DNA of 5,480 nucleotides, taken from assembly GCA_030616535.1 (NCBI GenBank), contig JAUWXE010000078.1, forward strand, positions 1 to 5,480, read 5' to 3'. Below the pieces are notes generated by a model, which was not told where the DNA came from, did not search any database, and saw only the letters and a program-made list of their open reading frames with translations. Position 1 is the stretch's first letter. Each line of letters opens with the position of its first letter. This stretch comes from Candidatus Aerophobota bacterium (GTDB lineage: Bacteria > Aerophobota > Aerophobia > Aerophobales > AE-B3A). Below, one piece after another: positions 4,004 to 5,480 of this stretch. The position numbers were made by a program, and so were the translations under genes.

Positions 4004-5480
4004 ATGTTAAAGTATATATCTAAACCTAAGGATTCAAGATTTGCTTTTTTTGTCTGGATAGTTCTTCTGGGGACTTTGGTGGCGGTGGGAATAGGTTTAG
4101 TTTCATTGGTTTATCCCTTGCCGGCCATTGGCCTCAAAGGACTAAAGGGTCCTCTTTATCAAGAAAGTGTAGAACCTCATCCCATCGATCCTGATAGTCT
4201 TCAGGGAAGGATAATCAAGGTGGTAGAGGTGGTAAGTCCGGCGGTAGTCAGTATCAGCACCGAAAAAACGGTTGATTTTTCAGGTTTTAGAGAAAGAGAG
4301 AGGTTTTTCGGGGACCCCTTTGAAGAATTCGAAGATTTCTTCAGGCGTTTTTTTAAGGAGCGTTTCCCGGAAAGAGAATTCAAGCAGAAAGGACTTGGCT
4401 CAGGGATGATTATAAACAAAGACGGTTTTATCTTAACTAATGAACACGTTATCCATGAAGTAGATAAGGACAAGATTAGAGTTACCCTACCCGATGGTCG
4501 AAACTTAAAGGCAGAGATCGTGGAGACCGATAAAGAATCAGACATAGCTGTGCTCAAGATTAAAGGAAACGATCTTCCGGTGGTGACTTTAGGTGATTCT
4601 GAAAGGGTTAAGGTAGGGCAGTGGGCCATTGCTCTGGGTAACCCCTATGGCTACGCACTCTCTCAACTTAACAAAAAATATGAGCCTACCGTGACGGTGG
4701 GAGTAATTAGTGCTACGGGAAGAGCTATTCGAGCGGGACGTAGGGAGGTAAGAACCTACGGCGATCTTATCCAGACCGATGCTTCCATCAATCCGGGAAA
4801 TAGTGGCGGTTCTTTGGTAAACATCTGGGGAGAGGTCATCGGAATTAACACTGCCATCCTCAGTCCTTCGGGAGGCTCCATTGGCATAGGCTTTGCCATT
4901 CCTATTAATAAGGCCAAGCGCATCCTGGAGAGTATCGTCAAATATGGAAAGATCGCCTGGCCCTGGATAGGGATCTATATGCAACCGGAGCTTACCGAAG
5001 AGTTAGCTAAAAAATTTGGAGTTGAAAAAGGAGTCTTAGTGGCCGATGTGATCAAGGACAGTCCGGCTGAAAAAGCAGGAGTTCAGACCGGGGATGTGGT
5101 AGAGAAAGTGAATGGAAAAGAGATTAGCTCTCCTCTTGAACTACAAAGTGAGGTTCTCAAGGCCGAAATTGGAAAGCCCATAACCTTGACTATCATCCGA
5201 GATGGAAAAAAGATGGAGATTATCATCACTCCTACCGAGAAGCCTGAAGAAATAACTCCAGCAAAAGAAGAAGCGGTGGAGGAAAAACTTCTAGGAATAG
5301 TGGTTTATGGTTTTACTCCGGATTTGAGGCAAAAGTACGACATCGGAGAAGATGAGGAAGGGGTAGCAATTACCGAGGTAAAAGAGGATAGTCCAGCAGC
5401 TCGGGTGGGACTCAGCCCGGGAGATGTGATAAAGGAGGTTAATCGACACCTGATTAAGGATTTAGATGATTTCAAAGCTG
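4004..5480 (+). CDS. degP: HtrA/DegP-type serine protease with two PDZ domains, 3' end beyond the window
   Basis: The window holds 492 codons of a periplasmic protease/chaperone that degrades misfolded envelope proteins. A single hydrophobic segment (about 13-37) forms a signal or, more likely, a membrane anchor, since no clear cleavage site follows. The trypsin-like domain (about 70-310) has the full triad: His148 in TNEHVI, Asp180 in ESDIAVLKI, Ser267 in NPGNSGGSLVN. Residues 94-120 form a Phe/Glu/Arg-rich loop like the activation loop of DegP. PDZ1 spans about 318-412. An acidic linker (EKPEEITPAKEEAVEEK) leads to PDZ2 from about 427, which is cut. The loop between NPYG (213-216) and TVTVG (229-233) is about nine residues longer than in E. 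coli DegP. AGGAGG (3993-3998) lies five bases before the start. An RpoE-type promoter in the end of mutM probably drives it, and read-through from mutM is possible. Two PDZ domains favour DegP/DegQ over DegS. Confidence 0.94.
   Translation, partial: MLKYISKPKDSRFAFFVWIVLLGTLVAVGIGLVSLVYPLPAIGLKGLKGPLYQESVEPHPIDPDSLQGRIIKVVEVVSPAVVSISTEKTVDFSGFRERERFFGDPFEEFEDFFRRFFKERFPEREFKQKGLGSGMIINKDGFILTNEHVIHEVDKDKIRVTLPDGRNLKAEIVETDKESDIAVLKIKGNDLPVVTLGDSERVKVGQWAIALGNPYGYALSQLNKKYEPTVTVGVISATGRAIRAGRREVRTYGDLIQTDASINPGNSGGSLVNIWGEVIGINTAILSPSGGSIGIGFAIPINKAKRILESIVKYGKIAWPWIGIYMQPELTEELAKKFGVEKGVLVADVIKDSPAEKAGVQTGDVVEKVNGKEISSPLELQSEVLKAEIGKPITLTIIRDGKKMEIIITPTEKPEEITPAKEEAVEEKLLGIVVYGFTPDLRQKYDIGEDEEGVAITEVKEDSPAARVGLSPGDVIKEVNRHLIKDLDDFKA

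Noticed and set aside
4201..4984. Two long minus-strand open frames (4201-4629 and 4589-4984) opposite the protease gene
   Set aside because: They are antisense shadows of a clearly coding HtrA gene, with no ribosome sites and low-complexity, Ser/Thr/Leu-rich translations resembling no family.

Overview
The window looks like chromosomal DNA from a moderately AT-rich, Gram-negative-type bacterium. The evidence is an envelope-stress sigma factor with its membrane anti-sigma factor, an exported RseB/LolA-like sensor and a membrane-anchored HtrA/DegP protease, which together imply a periplasm. Nothing seen here fixes the phylum. The proteins are diverged from the Escherichia coli versions, and an uncultured or deep-branching lineage is only a guess. 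No tRNA, rRNA, CRISPR array, transposase or prophage gene was seen.

Layout. 1-381 (minus): the N-terminal part of a NYN/LabA-type (PIN-like) protein, cut by the left edge, with a near-consensus housekeeping promoter at 433-460. 382-760: a gene-poor divergent control region. It holds that promoter, an RpoE-type ECF promoter pointing right (558-585), a possible extended -10 promoter (681-689), and a leader whose segments can pair in alternative ways and end in a hairpin plus seven T. 761-2830 (plus): a compact three-gene operon encoding an RpoE-like ECF sigma factor, a zinc-binding (ZAS) anti-sigma factor with one membrane segment, and a secreted RseB-like protein. 2831-3100: an intergenic stretch with tandem heptamers, a housekeeping promoter, and a possible 28-residue small ORF that overlaps the next start. 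3101-3922: Fpg/MutM DNA glycosylase. 4004-5480: an HtrA/DegP-type serine protease with two PDZ domains, the second cut by the right edge.

How it may work together. Two sites share the same geometry expected of RpoE-family promoters: GGAACAT-N15-GTCTAA upstream of the sigma operon and GGAACTT-N15-GTCAAA inside the last codons of mutM, upstream of the protease gene. This suggests a self-contained envelope-stress circuit. The sigma factor would be held by the anti-sigma factor and the RseB-like protein, would amplify its own operon when released, and would switch on the adjacent periplasmic protease through a promoter embedded in a DNA-repair gene. The promoter calls are by eye and the circuit is an inference.
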